The notes: generated by a model from the letters alone, not told the origin. Shown: positions 47,994-60,309, numbered from the stretch's first letter. The stretch is 64,000 nt of DNA from Liriodendron chinense (GCA_003013855.2 PVNU02004100.1:1462501-1526500); one strand, 5' to 3'. Program-made: numbers and translations.

Positions 47994-49302
47994 TTGATGA
48001 TCCAGGAATATCTCCATATGCTTCATTGATCAATAAGCTTAAATTCAGGTTAATAGATGACGAAGCGAATTAAATTAAAGGATCAAGACACAGAGCATCG
48101 ATTGAAGGGCTGAGGATATCGATATTTGTAGTGTCCTCACTATCTAGAAATAGAAATAATAGTCACTCACAATAGGGCTGATGCAGGTCTTAAGTGGGGC
48201 ATATGGACAATTAAACTTCTATTAGAGCCACAAATCAGGTCCCCCCACTCTCTTAGTTGGGCCATTTAAGGTCGATTATCATTTATATTATGCACGTTAG
48301 ATTATATACAAGACTGACAATATGTGTGTATGTGCTAGGATTGGTAACATGATAGTATACCTGGCCCTAAAAAGGTTGACACTAATAATATGCTTAGTAT
48401 AATGAATATCATGCCCATTCATATGCTCATATGCATCATATGTATGCTTGACTATGGATGTGAATGCATCATAGCGTACACCCGACCATGGTGTCGTGGT
48501 TGGTACTCATATTATGGTTTATATTGCCTGATGCAAGGCAAATCTATAGTATATGCCTTATGGCTCTTCGGGAACTCGTACGAGACAGGATTGCCTGCAT
48601 GATCATTGTATGACTTGATGAATGACTTGGATAGTGTGATTCATGCATAATGCATTATATACGGTATGTTGCATCTACTCCCTAATGACACTGGGGATGT
48701 ATTCTTACAACCTAAATATGGCTATTAGATGATTTATGGACACCAAAAATTTTGTTGCAGCATATTGGGTGCTAAGGTTGTCCATGGGTGAAAGGCCCCA
48801 AACCCTGTGGCAACAAGATGCTCCAACATTGAGATTGAGTGGATATCATGAGCACCGAGTGTTGAATACCAATAGACCGCATCTCCTACTATGTCGGAGT
48901 CGGTTAGAAGGGGGTGTGACCTTACTAGCTCGGGTGAAGGGGGTTATATGCTAGGTTGAGTCTAACCAGCTGGTGAAATGGCTTCGCTATTGGCGAGCCG
49001 GGTAGACATTGGTATACCACTGGCAAGGCGGATAGTGAGGTCTCTTCCGCGATGGGGCGATAACCATTGATGGAGTGTACTACACCCCATTGATATTCCA
49101 AATGAGAACTGTACTGTGATGTAGACTAGACATCAGAATTGGCATGTTTGTATAGCATAGTTGCATATGGCAGTTAGCTCAATAGGCCTCCGTATTGCAT
49201 AGCCTTGGTGGCTGATGGCATTCATGAACTTGGCAGCATAGCCCTTCATTATTTCCACATACTCTGATATCTGTATAGTGGTAGACTCATAAATGAGTCC
49301 TT
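47994..49302 (+). repeat. LTR-derived sequence related to the 53.9-60.3 kb insertion
   Basis: Phrases at about 48950-49050 (AGGTTGAGTCTAACCAGCTG, GGCTTCGCTATTGGC, GATAGTGAGGTCTC) match the reverse complement of about 54800-54910. Other parts (GGTTGTCCATGGGTGAAAGG) resemble the solo LTR near 42520. Ends not found and no gene seen. Confidence 0.5.
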
Positions 49303-49390
49303 ACTCATGGCTTAGTGGTAGACTCACAAGAGTTTCAACACTAAGGTCATGTGTTCAAGTACCCATTGTGGTGTGTGTAAAAAAAAAAAG
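49303..49390 (+). mobile_element. Possible short tRNA-derived SINE
   Basis: TGGCTTAGTGGTAGA (49308-49322) fits a Pol III A box, and GGTCATGTGTTCAAGTACC (49345-49363) fits a B box. An A-tail of 11 bases follows at 49379. Short for a SINE, and no flanking duplication was confirmed. Confidence 0.45.
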
Positions 49391-49693
49391 CATAAAAAAT
49401 GAATTGGCTTTCAAAGATATATTCAAGATTCTTATGCATACATGCATACATTAAAAGTCAAATGGATAATTAATTGGAGACTTGAGAGACGATTTGGTGC
49501 CACACGAAAACTATCATCAATGATGGGGCAGCATGCTTGGGCACTAAACATGCACAAGGATTGTATAACAATGTTCTTTTATTATATCAGAAAAGATTAT
49601 GCACACTCAGTATATATAGAGGGTCAATGAGCACCAAGGTGTCCCAAATAAATTTATCTACCTTGATAACGGTGGTTACCATTACACAATGAC

Positions 49694-49694
<1 letters not shown>

Positions 49695-49732
<38 letters not shown>

Positions 49733-49737
49733 GATGC
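49695..49737. repeat. Poly-C tract, 43 bases
   Basis: Uninterrupted C run between GACA and TGTTCG. The true length may be misread in the assembly. Confidence 0.9.
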
Positions 49738-50440
49738 ATGAGGCCCACCTTGATTTTATGTGTTGTATGTCCATGTCGTACATCAATTTTTTAAGATCAT
49801 TTTCGGCCATGCTCCCTAATGAAGCATATCCAAATCTCAGGTGGATCAGATAGTAGAGATTGAATGCCCATAGTTAAAAACTTCCTAGGCCACTATAATG
49901 TTTATTTGCCATCAAGCTTGTTGATAAGGTCACACAGACCTGGATGTAGGGAAAACACAAATAGCAGCTTGATCCAACAAATCTTTTAGTCCCAATTTTT
50001 TTTAAGGGTGGAAATTTAATCCCTACTGTGCGGTCCACCTGAGATTCAGATCTACCTCTTTTTTGGACCATGCCCTAAAATGAGTTGGCAAAAAGGATGG
50101 ATGGCATGGATATACAACAAATGTGTTAAGGTGGGCCCCACATTCAAGGTGTCACTCACCGTGGTCTACCTAAGATTTAAATATGCCTGATTTTTGGGAC
50201 TCTTGCCTTAAAAAGAGTTGGCAAAACAGATTAATGGCATGGATATAAAAATACATCGAGATGGGCTCCACATTCAGGGCCTCACCCACTAGTCCACTTG
50301 AGATCTGGATCTGCCTCATTTTTGGACCATGTCGTAAAATGAGTTGGCAAAACGAAATGGACGACATGGATATATAATACATATATCGAGGTGGGCCCCA
50401 CATACATAGCCTTAAAAAATTATACATGAGGTACATATTA
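49738..50440. repeat. GGGCCCCAC-type tandem modules
   Basis: Three related units of about 126-133 bp anchored at GAGTTGGCAAAA (50082, 50215, 50341), each followed by ATGGCATGGATAT and GGTGGGCCCCACAT. Same family as the blocks at 57.3-59.6 kb. Confidence 0.7.
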
Positions 50441-50760
50441 ACTCAAAATTAATTAATTAAATTATGGACCGTTGTTGCAAAGTCACAATCCAAAAATTAA
50501 ATTATTTGAATGATTTTCACCTTTAATTTGCAAACACTTGTTTTTTGAAATAAGACTATTTGATATTTTTTCATTCTTTACTATCTAATAAATGTCCACC
50601 AATCCATTAGTGGGATAAGCACCAAACTACTAATAGATTGCCTGAATTTGAGGTTGATTTGGGACATCGAATGGTCTACCAAATCAACACCAAATCGACA
50701 ACACTATTCAATCGAATCTAATTTTAATTTTTTCTTGAGATCTATTGGAGAAAAATGATA
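50441..50760. other. AT-rich sequence, nothing recognised
   Basis: No ORF or repeat ends. Confidence 0.4.
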
Positions 50761-51185
50761 TCAAATTGTTAGGTGATGCGCATTGAGTTTTTCGAACTTA
50801 TGAATTTGCCAAATTTTGTGATGCGCTGGGGCCAACGCACACTGTTTTATTTGGACTTATGAATTTATCAAATTTTCTGATGCACCATGGTCCAGCGCAC
50901 ACTGGTATTAGGCTTGGGAATGTTCAATTTTGGACGCGCTAAGATCCAGCGCATACTTACTCCTGTACTCATGAAACTGTCCAGCTTTTTAGTGTTTTGA
51001 TTAAGTATGCTTAGCATTGATCAATATGCTCATACCTTGGTTCAACCGATCATCACCTATGATATTTGGTTTGTCATTTCGGGGCAGACGGGGTCCAACT
51101 TTCTCTTTTGAACTGTTATGAGTGCATGTTTTTGGATTCCATATGCCCAAAATCCTTGGATCATGTTGAACTAGGTGTGATGTTT
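50761..51185 (-). repeat. LTR/U3-like sequence upstream of the PMD gene
   Basis: Contains GATGCGCTGGGGCCAACGCA and GATGCACCATGGTCCAGCGC, the GCGCTGG style of the solo LTR at 45.8-46.8 kb. The GGGGTCCAACTTTC block also resembles that LTR near 46950. This is where the 3' LTR of the minus-strand Tat element should be. Confidence 0.5.
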
Positions 51186-51285
51186 CTTTTTAACCTAAGT
51201 CACATAGCGTTGATGCATACCTAAATATATTCCTTCCTGGTACTCGCATTTTGTCTGATGTTTTAGTATGCTTGTGCAGGTACTC

Positions 51286-52525
51286 ATGGCTGGTGGTTCT
51301 TCCAACGCTGGCCCTTTGAAGGCTGGTCCTTCTGGCTCCAAGGCAGCTGCACGTAAACGCAAGCGCACCTCGCCCAAGGTGGTGCGACCATCTGATCAGA
51401 ACCCACAGTGGTTCCATCCTTCAGAGAAGTTCAACTTGAGCGTATATTGATGCTACCGAAGAATGTGCAGCGAAAGATCCTCTGCGAGAAGGCTTTACCG
51501 ACTCCTCCGGATGAAGGCACTCAGGAAGAATGTGATGCGTGGTACGCTCCCCTACGAGTCTTCTGGACCGATGAAGTTGTTGGGTCCGAAGAGGGTGAAG
51601 CTAGTCCAGTCGCGCCTGTTTAATCTGTCAAACGGGGTTGCCCAAAGACGACCGGAAAAAGTGCCAAGTAAGTTTATATGGAAAAACAGGCCAAGTCGAA
51701 ATCTGACAAGATGAAGGTCGTCTGGTCTTCCGTTAAGTTGGTGGTGTCGTCACTCATGATCTACAACCCGTACACGAAGCAACACATTTGGTTCCCGAAG
51801 AGTTTTCAGCGGTATCGCTCTCTTCCGAGCATTGAGCCTTCAGATGTATGCCGTGCCAATTCTTTTTATAGCGTCGATTCCTGGACATCCATCCCAGAGA
51901 CATTCCTCAACTATGCTGTATCTAAGAATGGTACGCTTTAATCTGTCCTTGGGGAGAAGGACATGATCTTCTTAGAGCCAAACCACGATCCCCACCAATC
52001 ATTTCAAACCCATTATTATGAGACCCTATATCAGAGGTTTCATCCTTTGACCGAAACAGAGATTTGGCCGACGGGAGGGTTCAGGACCCGAGGACATCTG
52101 AGTCCTCATCCCAGCTACAAAGCTTGGGCTAATCGAATTATCGAGCAACATGAAGATACCCTGAAGCAGGTGGGTCTTCTAAGGGTCATCCAAGCGACGT
52201 CAAGTTACTTTTATCGGGAACCGTGTGTGTATAAGGGATTTCTGAACCATTGGAGTTCTATTACAAACTCCTTCCACTTTCCATATGGGAAGATGAGTCT
52301 ATCACTCTGGGACCTGTACCGTATCGCGGGCCTCCCTATTTGTGGCCGAATCTATGATGAATGGACTCTTAGCGATGAGGAACTGTCCAAAAAGAAGAAA
52401 GGCTTCAATGAAGGCTTTTATTCTGAAGCCTGCTATGAGTTATTTGTGAAGCTTTCGCAATTCCTGGGCTCCAAAGATAAAGTACCGTTTGAAGATTGGT
52501 TGATTTATTTCAGCCATGGTCTAAA
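51286..52525 (+). pseudogene. PMD gene, first exon region
   Basis: A one-base frame change near 51430 follows HPSEKF. In-frame TAA stops lie near 51621, 51669 and 51939. Otherwise the frame is continuous to FEDWLIYFSHGL, ending at a GT donor (CTAAA/GTGAATT). Confidence 0.7.
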
Positions 52526-52605
52526 GTGAATTTCTCGACTTGAGTCGTGCACCTTCATTTCATTCAGTCTTTTTTCTTTTACTGATGATTCTCTTTCTTT
52601 CTCAG
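52526..52605 (+). other. PMD gene intron, 80 bp
   Basis: GTGAATTTC ... CTTTCTTTCTCAG with a strong pyrimidine tract. Splicing restores the frame into LHYAPYDEGRIDKLV. Confidence 0.7.
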
Positions 52606-53927
52606 CTTGCATTACGCACCCTATGATGAAGGCCGCATAGATAAGTTGGTCTTGGAAGCCAAGATGAAAGCGAAATTTTCGAGGCCGAACAAGTTGTCCC
52701 CTACATGTGAGTTGGTTGGGTTTTTAGTGTACTGGCTATGCTGCATAGCTCTTCTGAGTTCTAAGCAGGTGGACAGCGTGAGGGTTTCTTGTTTCGCTGT
52801 GGCAAGGAGTTTGGCCAGTGGATATCGTTATGCACTGGCTCCGGTAGTTTTGTGCTCCATATATCGGGCCTTCGGTGGTGTCATCAGCAACAAGGGTTTC
52901 GCCTCTTTTGGACTAAACTCATCCTTCTGCGGGTGGCATTTCTTCTCGGGCTGGCTCGGGGTGTACTTTCCGTGGGTTTATGGCATAGAACTCAAAGACG
53001 TTATTCGGAGAGGGTCGGTCCGGTTGCATGCTTTTCAGAAGCGGAGGATGAACAGTGAAAACTTAGCACTATCGAGGCAAAGATAGGTCATCATGATGAC
53101 GTCGACTTCTTCCTTTTCTCGGATACTAACAGTGAAGACCCGATTTTGCTTAATAATGATGAGAGTCTTGGCTCCTACGGGCATTGTTTTCTGATATTAA
53201 TCCACCCAGGCTCACTGCCTTTGAGGGAGGGTGCTGAGTTTTGGAGAGAGCCGTATTACCCAAACAGATTTGCCTGTCAATTCGGTTACGATCAGGGGGT
53301 GCCGGAAACACTTGAACCAGTGACAAGAGAACAACAAACTTATGGTACAGGGCCGATACACTGGAAATGGATATGGCGACAACTCTTGCTCACCAGATCG
53401 AGTTGCTCTTTCATCGTTTTAGGCACAGAGTATACTCCAGGCGCTATGTATGGTTGGATGAGGTGGTGGGCTCACCAATACTCCTTAGTTTGGAACAACT
53501 TGCATGTAGCTAACCCTATCTTTGTCTCTCCTCCGATTGTCGATCCTGCTCCTGCTAACGGCCTGGGTTATGTATCAGAGCAGCTTCATCAATTGGCTAC
53601 TCGGGGTGTGCAGAAGTTTGTGACCTCTCTGAATGTAATAATAGATCATGAGAAACCCGAGCATGCACTTGAAGGGTGGATCGCTTACGGGCAGAAGGTC
53701 ACACTGCAAGGGAATCATGATTCCCTACTTGTTGGTCCTGTGACAGAGGGACAGAGAGAGTGTTATGATATTGGTGACGATGATGATGAGGCTGGTGATG
53801 TCGATGAGGATGAAGATGCTGGCAGGGATGATGGTGGGGACAACAATGATGATGATGTTGGTGATGGTGGTGACGAGGTTGATAGGGAAGGTGGTGTTGA
53901 TATGAGGGCAGATAGCACTATAGCAGG
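52606..53927 (+). pseudogene. PMD gene, second exon region, ended by an insertion
   Basis: PMD C-terminal part, then a frame change between about 52920 and 53090. The REPYYPNRF block and the acidic tract follow up to the GCAGG target duplication at 53923-53927. The open frame continuing to 54387 is LTR sequence, not gene. Confidence 0.7.
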
Positions 53928-54443
53928 TGTCATGCCCCAAATTCGGTTCTTGACGTCCATTCGCCGTAACCCGAATTCAGAGGTGGCAGCCTCCGTAGTA
54001 CCCCGATCTCGGATCCTAACCCCACACGCCAGGTTCCGATCCTGGGATACCACAAGGAGGATTTTATGGTCTGGTTTTTTTGTTTTGAAACATGAGCATC
54101 ACAATATGAGTACCATCAAAGACAAACACAATATTTCCATTAAGTCATTTCGTTTACATACAGTACTGAAAGGTAAATACACAATGCGTAAATATAAAAA
54201 CTTTGCACAATCCAGCACCTCCTGCTACTGCACTCCCAACTCCAACTCAACATTGCTGATACACTCTGGTATAACCTACAGCGTAACAAACACGCATAAG
54301 CTTCGAACGAAGCTTTGTGAGTGTGTGTGTGCGAGCGCAATACGTATGACAGGCATGATAAATATCAGAGTAAGCAGTAAAGCATGATGAGAACTGTAAA
54401 CCAAGACTTAGCCTAATTAGGCTACACGATCACATGATGTGAA

Positions 54444-54548
54444 TAACCAGTCTACCACGGCTATGCAAGCATGCAATACAGGTAACTAGCCCACCATGGC
54501 TATGCAAGCGTACAATACAGGTAACCAGCCTACCAAGGCTATATACTC
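54444..54548. repeat. 39-bp tandem repeat
   Basis: TAACCAGTCTACCACGGCTA at 54444 recurs at 54483 and 54522 with a few changes. Confidence 0.85.
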
Positions 54549-56423
54549 ATACTATGCGATGGCCTACAAGGCCTAATGTAACATACAATGATCCAATGCA
54601 TGTATGCAAATCACCACCTCTCAGTATAGTGGTCCAGATACGAACAGTCATAACGCGGTCGCCTAAGCAATGCAGGACTCGGAACTGGTAGCTCGCCCAG
54701 GCTTACAGCCCCGCCCACATCACACCCGCCCACGTCAGGATCGTCCAATACCATACAGTGATACCAATACCATCTCTGAAACGGAACATCACCGGGGTCT
54801 CACAGACCTCACTACTCACCAGTAGAATGTCAAAGCCTATCTGGTGCAATAGCGGACCTACTCACAGTTGGTCAAACTCAACCCACTTTGCCAACACTCT
54901 TCCGGCAGGTTAGGTCAGACCTTCTTCCAAACTGACCACGTGTAGTGGAGAACACCACCGTTTGATATTGGGCAATGGTGTATGATTAAACTACCTGGTC
55001 CTTGAATAGAGCACCCACCTTGGTACCAACGGGATCAGGGACTTTCACCCAAGAACATCTTTGGCATCCAGTTTAAAGATCACATATTTCCGGTGTTCTG
55101 CAAACTACGATGGAGCTGTGGTTGCAACGTAGTAACCATGCTATATGCAGCACAAGTAGACGGTGCAAAATGAAACCATGCATACAAACGTGGGACGACA
55201 TGCCCGTGCAAGTCTCCAAAGAGCACCATAAAACTATAGGGTCTCAAATACAATGTCACCGTCGGCTGGTAATGAACTGCACGACAATCGCGGCCGCTAT
55301 GGCCGGTTGATACAAGACAATCAGATGAGCCAAGCATTCATGATGCATGAGTCAAGCATACAGTATGAGTGCCAATAAGTAGTTAATCTACCATGATGGC
55401 AATAAAGCAATCTAGTCCAACCTATTTGAGATATGATTAAGATGAGGGGACACATATGAATGATCGAGTCATAGTGCGGGATGTCGCTAGCCAGAGAATC
55501 TCGCACCAAGGGCTACAAGGTATGCTAAGCTATTCCTACCATATAGTGTAAGTCAGGATGATAGACTCCTGTCCTTGAATAGTCCCATACCTATTGGAGA
55601 GGTTTGCGATAGAAAGCACGTGAATTACATTTGCGCGACTACATCTCGAATGCTTTATGAATACGTTTATGCCCTAGTGGTCCCCAACTAACAATGGTGA
55701 TTCAGGATGCATACTCATTACACATGCATGCTGGTCGTCGAAGCATATAGTATATAGATCACATATGAGTATTCCAAACAACACTACGTGTGGCAACAGA
55801 CATACTAAAAACATCATAAAAAGATAATTCACTTATAATACAAGCAAATATAAAGAGATAGGACCCTAAATGGATGGTATACAACAACACAGATGGTCCA
55901 ACAATTGAACGGTGTGGATTAGCCTCCAACATTCAGATAACCCAAACGGAAAGAAAATGATTGAATATACTACCGACACATCAAAGATATAACCTACTTG
56001 AGCGGCAAGAGTAGAATACCCAAAATCATGCCGAGACCCATAATGCGGTAGCACAGTAGGGATATATATATATTAACGATTGGTTCATAAAAAGAACAAC
56101 ATAGATGCGAGACACTAACGTAGGATGAGCTGCAAGACAGATAAACAACATGACAATGGAAGATAGGTGATTGGATAGTCTTAAGGTAGATGGACAACAC
56201 GATGGGGTGCGAAGAAGGATGACGCAGCCAACCCATACATCAAGATAGGCTCCATATAATTGATGACCTAGATGACCTACTAATGTCAAGGATGGACCCC
56301 ACACTCGTCCTAAAGGTAAACGGACGGTGTGCATGGGATATACACGATATGGAGGTCTTTAATAGTTGGGTACAAGGGTAGGAGGGGTGAGTCATATAAG
56401 TATACAACAAGCTGGGTTACCAG

Positions 56424-56532
56424 GATCAATCAACATGGTGAGTCAACAAGGTGAGTCAATAAGGCAGGTTGACAAGGCGGGTCAACATGGTGAGTTAACA
56501 AGGTGAATTAACAAGACGGTTCAACAGGGTGA
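56424..56532. repeat. Minisatellite around GTCAACAAGGTGA
   Basis: Seven or more units of 14-16 bp alternating GGTGAGTCAACAA and GGCGGGTCAACAT forms. Confidence 0.8.
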
Positions 56533-56548
56533 GTTTAAGAAAGTAGCC

Positions 56549-57262
56549 CTATGACTTGGATCGAGCGAACTTTAGGGATTCTCATGCATCCAGATCTATA
56601 TAACCTTTCAACAAGGGTTTACACAACTAATCATCAAGGTGGATCCACGGGGATGGACAACAAGGTCATTCGAACACGTACACTAAGGTGGTCCCAAGGC
56701 CATCCTGTACATAACATGCTAGGGTCCATTCATTTGGATGGTTTGGATCAAGCACAAAATTAAGGCGGTCATAATCGATGGGCAACATACATATTGCACT
56801 ATAGTGGCCAATGATTGACGTGGATAGAACACATGCATAACAAGGTAGACCCGTGGTTGGGGATAACCGCACAAAGGAGTGGGGAAGCCACATACATCAA
56901 TGGGCCTATGACTTGGATCGAGCGAACTTTAGGGATTCCCATGCATCTAGATCTATATGACCTTTCAACAAGGGTTTACATAACTAATCATCAAGGTGGA
57001 TCCACGGGATGGACAACACGTTCATTCGAACACGTACACTAAGGTGGTCCCAAGGCTATCCTCTACATAACATGCTAAGGTCCATTCATTTGGATGGTTT
57101 GGATCAAGCACAAAATTAAGGCGATCATAATCGATGGGCAACATACATATTGCACCATAGTGGCCAATGGTTGACGTGGATAGAACACATGCATAACAAG
57201 GTGGACCCGTGGTTGGGGATGACCGCACAAAGGAGTGGGGAAGCCACATACATCAATGGGCC
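56549..57262. repeat. 357-bp tandem duplication
   Basis: The block beginning CTATGACTTGGATCGAGCGA at 56549 repeats from 56906 to the same AATGGGCC end. The copies differ at only about a dozen positions by eye. Confidence 0.9.
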
Positions 57263-59460
57263 CCAACAGTTTGGGATCAACCCGATATTTGTGCTTTCCC
57301 ACAAATCAAGTGAGATGGCAACCAAACACCATGGTGGGGCCCGCACACCACACGTGTGGAACCCCACCCATGGATGGGTGACTTATGAACAGGAAGAATG
57401 ACAAATAAACATAACAGATGGGTCCTGTAAAGTTTCCAATGGTAGGTGTTCAACCACCCTTATTTTCTACGTGTGGCCCACCCAAAACTGGGCCCACACC
57501 CCTGCCAAGAAGAACGATAAGGTATACCCAATCATTCATCAAGGTGGGACCCAAAAGTTGGGCCCAATCACCTTTGGTTGGATGGATAAATAAACATTAC
57601 AATGGCCCCAAGGAAGGTTTTAAGGGTGGGCATCAATGGCCACTGTTTCCTATGGTGTGCTCCACTTGAGGTTTGTATTTACCTCATTATGCTGGCCCAC
57701 GGTCCTAAAATAATATGGAAAAATAGATGGTCGGCATAGATAAAACAGATGCATTGTGGTGGGACCCATAGGGTGGGCCACCTGCTGGGCAGCGTGCCAA
57801 AGCACGCTGCTTGGAGCGTGGCACCCAAATGGGCCCCAAGAGTTTTGAATCAAACTGATATTTTTGTTTTCCCATTCATCTAGACCTGCGCCTCAGGTCT
57901 GGATGGCAAATGCCATCATGGTGAGCCTTTAGGAAGGCTACAACGGTGGACATCATTGTCCCACTGTTTGGTGTGGTGTGGCCCACCTGAAATTTGTATC
58001 TGATTCATTTTTGGGCCCATGCCTTGAAATGATATAATAAAATGGATGGACGGCTGGCATGGTGGGTCCCATGAGGTGGGGCCCTTGCTGATCAGCGTGC
58101 CATGGGACGCTGCTATGCAACGGGGTCCCCCAAGCGGGTCCCAGACGTTTTGGCTCCAGTTAATATTTGTGTTTTCTCTCCACGCAGATCAGCCTGGCAT
58201 TAGCAATAGGTTGGATGGTAAATAAACACATGGTGGGGCCACACAAATCAGCAACAGTGGTGGCTCCCAACTGTTTTTAATGGTGGCCGTCCAATCTCCA
58301 TTTTTTCTCGTGGTGGGTCCACCTAAGATTTTTATCAAGCTGATATTTTTGTTTTCCCTTCTTCCACACGTGTGTGGACTTATGAACAGGTTGGATCTCA
58401 GATAAACATCATGGTGGGCCGTAGGAAGGTTTCAACGGTAGAGTCACTGTCCTCACTGTCTTCTTCAAGTGGGGCCCTCTTGAGATTTGGATCCGTCTCA
58501 TTCTTGAGATCATGCCCTAAACTGATCTCCCCAAATGGATGGACGGTGTGGATTTAACACATCCAACATGGTGGGGCCCGTAGACATTGGTGACGTCACT
58601 CCAGTAGGTAGATAGCTACTCAACATGGCAGCTGGGTACTCCCAGCGTCTCTGACGGTGGGAGCCCTCTACCTCTTTCTTTTTTTATTTTTTTATTTTTA
58701 TTTTTGTTTTCCTTTGGTTTTTATCGAGTGGGGCCCACAAGAGGACGATCCACTTCGTTCATTAGCTGGGTCATCTCATGGTGGATCCAATGAGCCCTAC
58801 ATTGGGTACATTAGGAGGCCTAGAAACATCAACGTGGGCCAAAGAAATTCTGACAGGAGACATCATTATTTCCACTGTTTCATGTGGTGCGGTCTGCTTA
58901 AGATTTGGATCGGCTTCATATTTGGACCCTGGCTCTAAAATGATTTGAGAAAGCAGATGAACGGTGTGGATTCAACATAAATATCAAGGTGGGTCCCACG
59001 AGTGGGGACCCCATTCAAACTGCTCGGTCTGGACGTTCTTATTTTATTTTTTATTTTTCCTTTTTTTTTCTCTTGTTTATATCAAGTGGGGTTCACATGA
59101 GTTTGATCCACTCCATTCATCGGATTCTTCAGCTCATTTGGGACATAATGAGCCCAATATTGGGCAGGTGATGTGGTCCAGAAGCATCACGGTGGGCCAA
59201 GGAAGTTTCAATAGTGGACATCATTATCCCCACTGTTTTCTATGGCGTGGTCCACTCGAGGTCTGGATCTACTTCATTTTTGGTGTCCAGCCCTAAAATG
59301 GACTGGAGACACAGATGGACGGTGTGGATCTAGCACAAGCATCAAGGTGGGTCCCATGAGTGGGGACCCCACTGTCAACGCCCAAAAGGCCCAGGCGCGG
59401 CTGGGCAGCAGCATTCTTGGATGCTGGCTGTCCAGCGGCCTGCTGCCCTCTCTCTCTCTC

Positions 59461-59505
<45 letters not shown>

Positions 59506-59600
59506 CATATGTATGTGGGGCCCATTCATGGATGATCCAGCCCATCCATCTGATTGTCCATCACAAGGTGGGCCCAAAAAAGAAAAGAAATGACAGGTAA
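57263..59600. repeat. Array of diverged GGGCCCACC-type modules
   Basis: At least five units of about 300-400 bp carry, in order, a GTGGGGCCC phrase, GGTGGACATCATTATCCC-like, ACTGTTT...TGGTGTGGTCCAC, GAGATTTGGATC, CATTTTTGGGCCCATGCC, TGGATGGACGG, and ATCAAGGTGGG. The units are clear near 57610, 57945, 58440, 58855 and 59215. Confidence 0.7.
59464..59505. repeat. (ATT)n microsatellite
   Basis: Fourteen ATT units. Confidence 0.95.
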
Positions 59601-59759
59601 ATAAGGAAAATGGGGAGTTTATGTCCCCCTTGTACTCACCTCGAAATATGAACGGTTAGATCGGGTCGGGTTGACGATCGGACGGTCCGGATGATGGTCG
59701 AGGTCCTCCAAGCTTTGATCTCCTCCTTCAATTTCTCTAACTTCCCACACAACTCCCCT

Positions 59760-59763
<4 letters not shown>

Positions 59764-59793
<30 letters not shown>
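59764..59793. repeat. (CT)n microsatellite
   Basis: About 15 CT units. Confidence 0.95.
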
Positions 59794-59794
<1 letters not shown>

Positions 59795-59967
59795 AAAATG
59801 AAAATGGGGAGGCCATACCTATGCCCCTTTTGTGGTAGGGGATTTGGGGACATGGATGGAATTTTGAAAGAAGGTGGGGGTAGAAATGAAATGGAGCATT
59901 TATGAGAGGGAGTGGCTTAGGTATGGGCTCAGTTGACTTTTGGGGAGAGAGATGTAATTGATGAGAC

Positions 59968-60021
59968 ATTTGATTGATTGATGTGATGCTTGATTGATTG
60001 ATGTGATATTTGATTGATTGA
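59968..60021. repeat. TTGATTGATTGATG repeats
   Basis: Three units of 22 bp or so, (T)TTGATTGATTGATGTGA. Confidence 0.85.
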
Positions 60022-60309
60022 TGGGACAATCTTGGGATTTGTGCAAGTGGGGCCCACGCCGTGCATATGTGCGTGGCCCACCTTGATTTACTCACATGAA
60101 TGCATCTTTCAAACTGGGTATCGAAATAGAGCATGCCGCGCGGCGTTGGAATCGTGGCGCCCGCGCGGTCGCAAGGGTACAAGTCTTGGGTCGTTGCGGT
60201 ACTAAATCAGGGTCGTGATAAGAGATCGTTGATCTGGTCAGTCCTGGACATACTGGCATTGGAAACTAAATGTACGGTCGGTTAATTGGGGTACGGGTCT
60301 TACAGCAGG

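Larger units (their letters stand above)
53928..60304 (-). mobile_element. LTR-type insertion in the PMD gene (probably a solo LTR with internal repeats)
   Basis: 6,377 bp from TGTCATGCCCC to CGGGTCTTACA, framed by an exact 5-bp duplication GCAGG (53923-53927 and 60305-60309). On the minus strand the ends read TGTAAGACCC ... GGGGCATGACA, the style of the solo LTRs at 39.6-45.1 kb. No gag or pol, and no second LTR found. It is large for one LTR because it contains tandem duplications and GGGCCC-type modules. Confidence 0.7.

Noticed and set aside
49695..49737. Poly-C tract as a telomere or origin feature
   Set aside because: A pure homopolymer without the plant telomere unit or any associated feature.
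53928..54387. Continuation of the PMD-gene ORF past 53927
   Set aside because: This part lies within the inserted LTR element beyond its TGTCATGCCCC start and resembles no gene.
59619..60182. 187-codon minus-strand ORF with an Arg-Glu run
   Set aside because: Made of a CT microsatellite and TTGATTGATG repeats inside LTR sequence. No domain.
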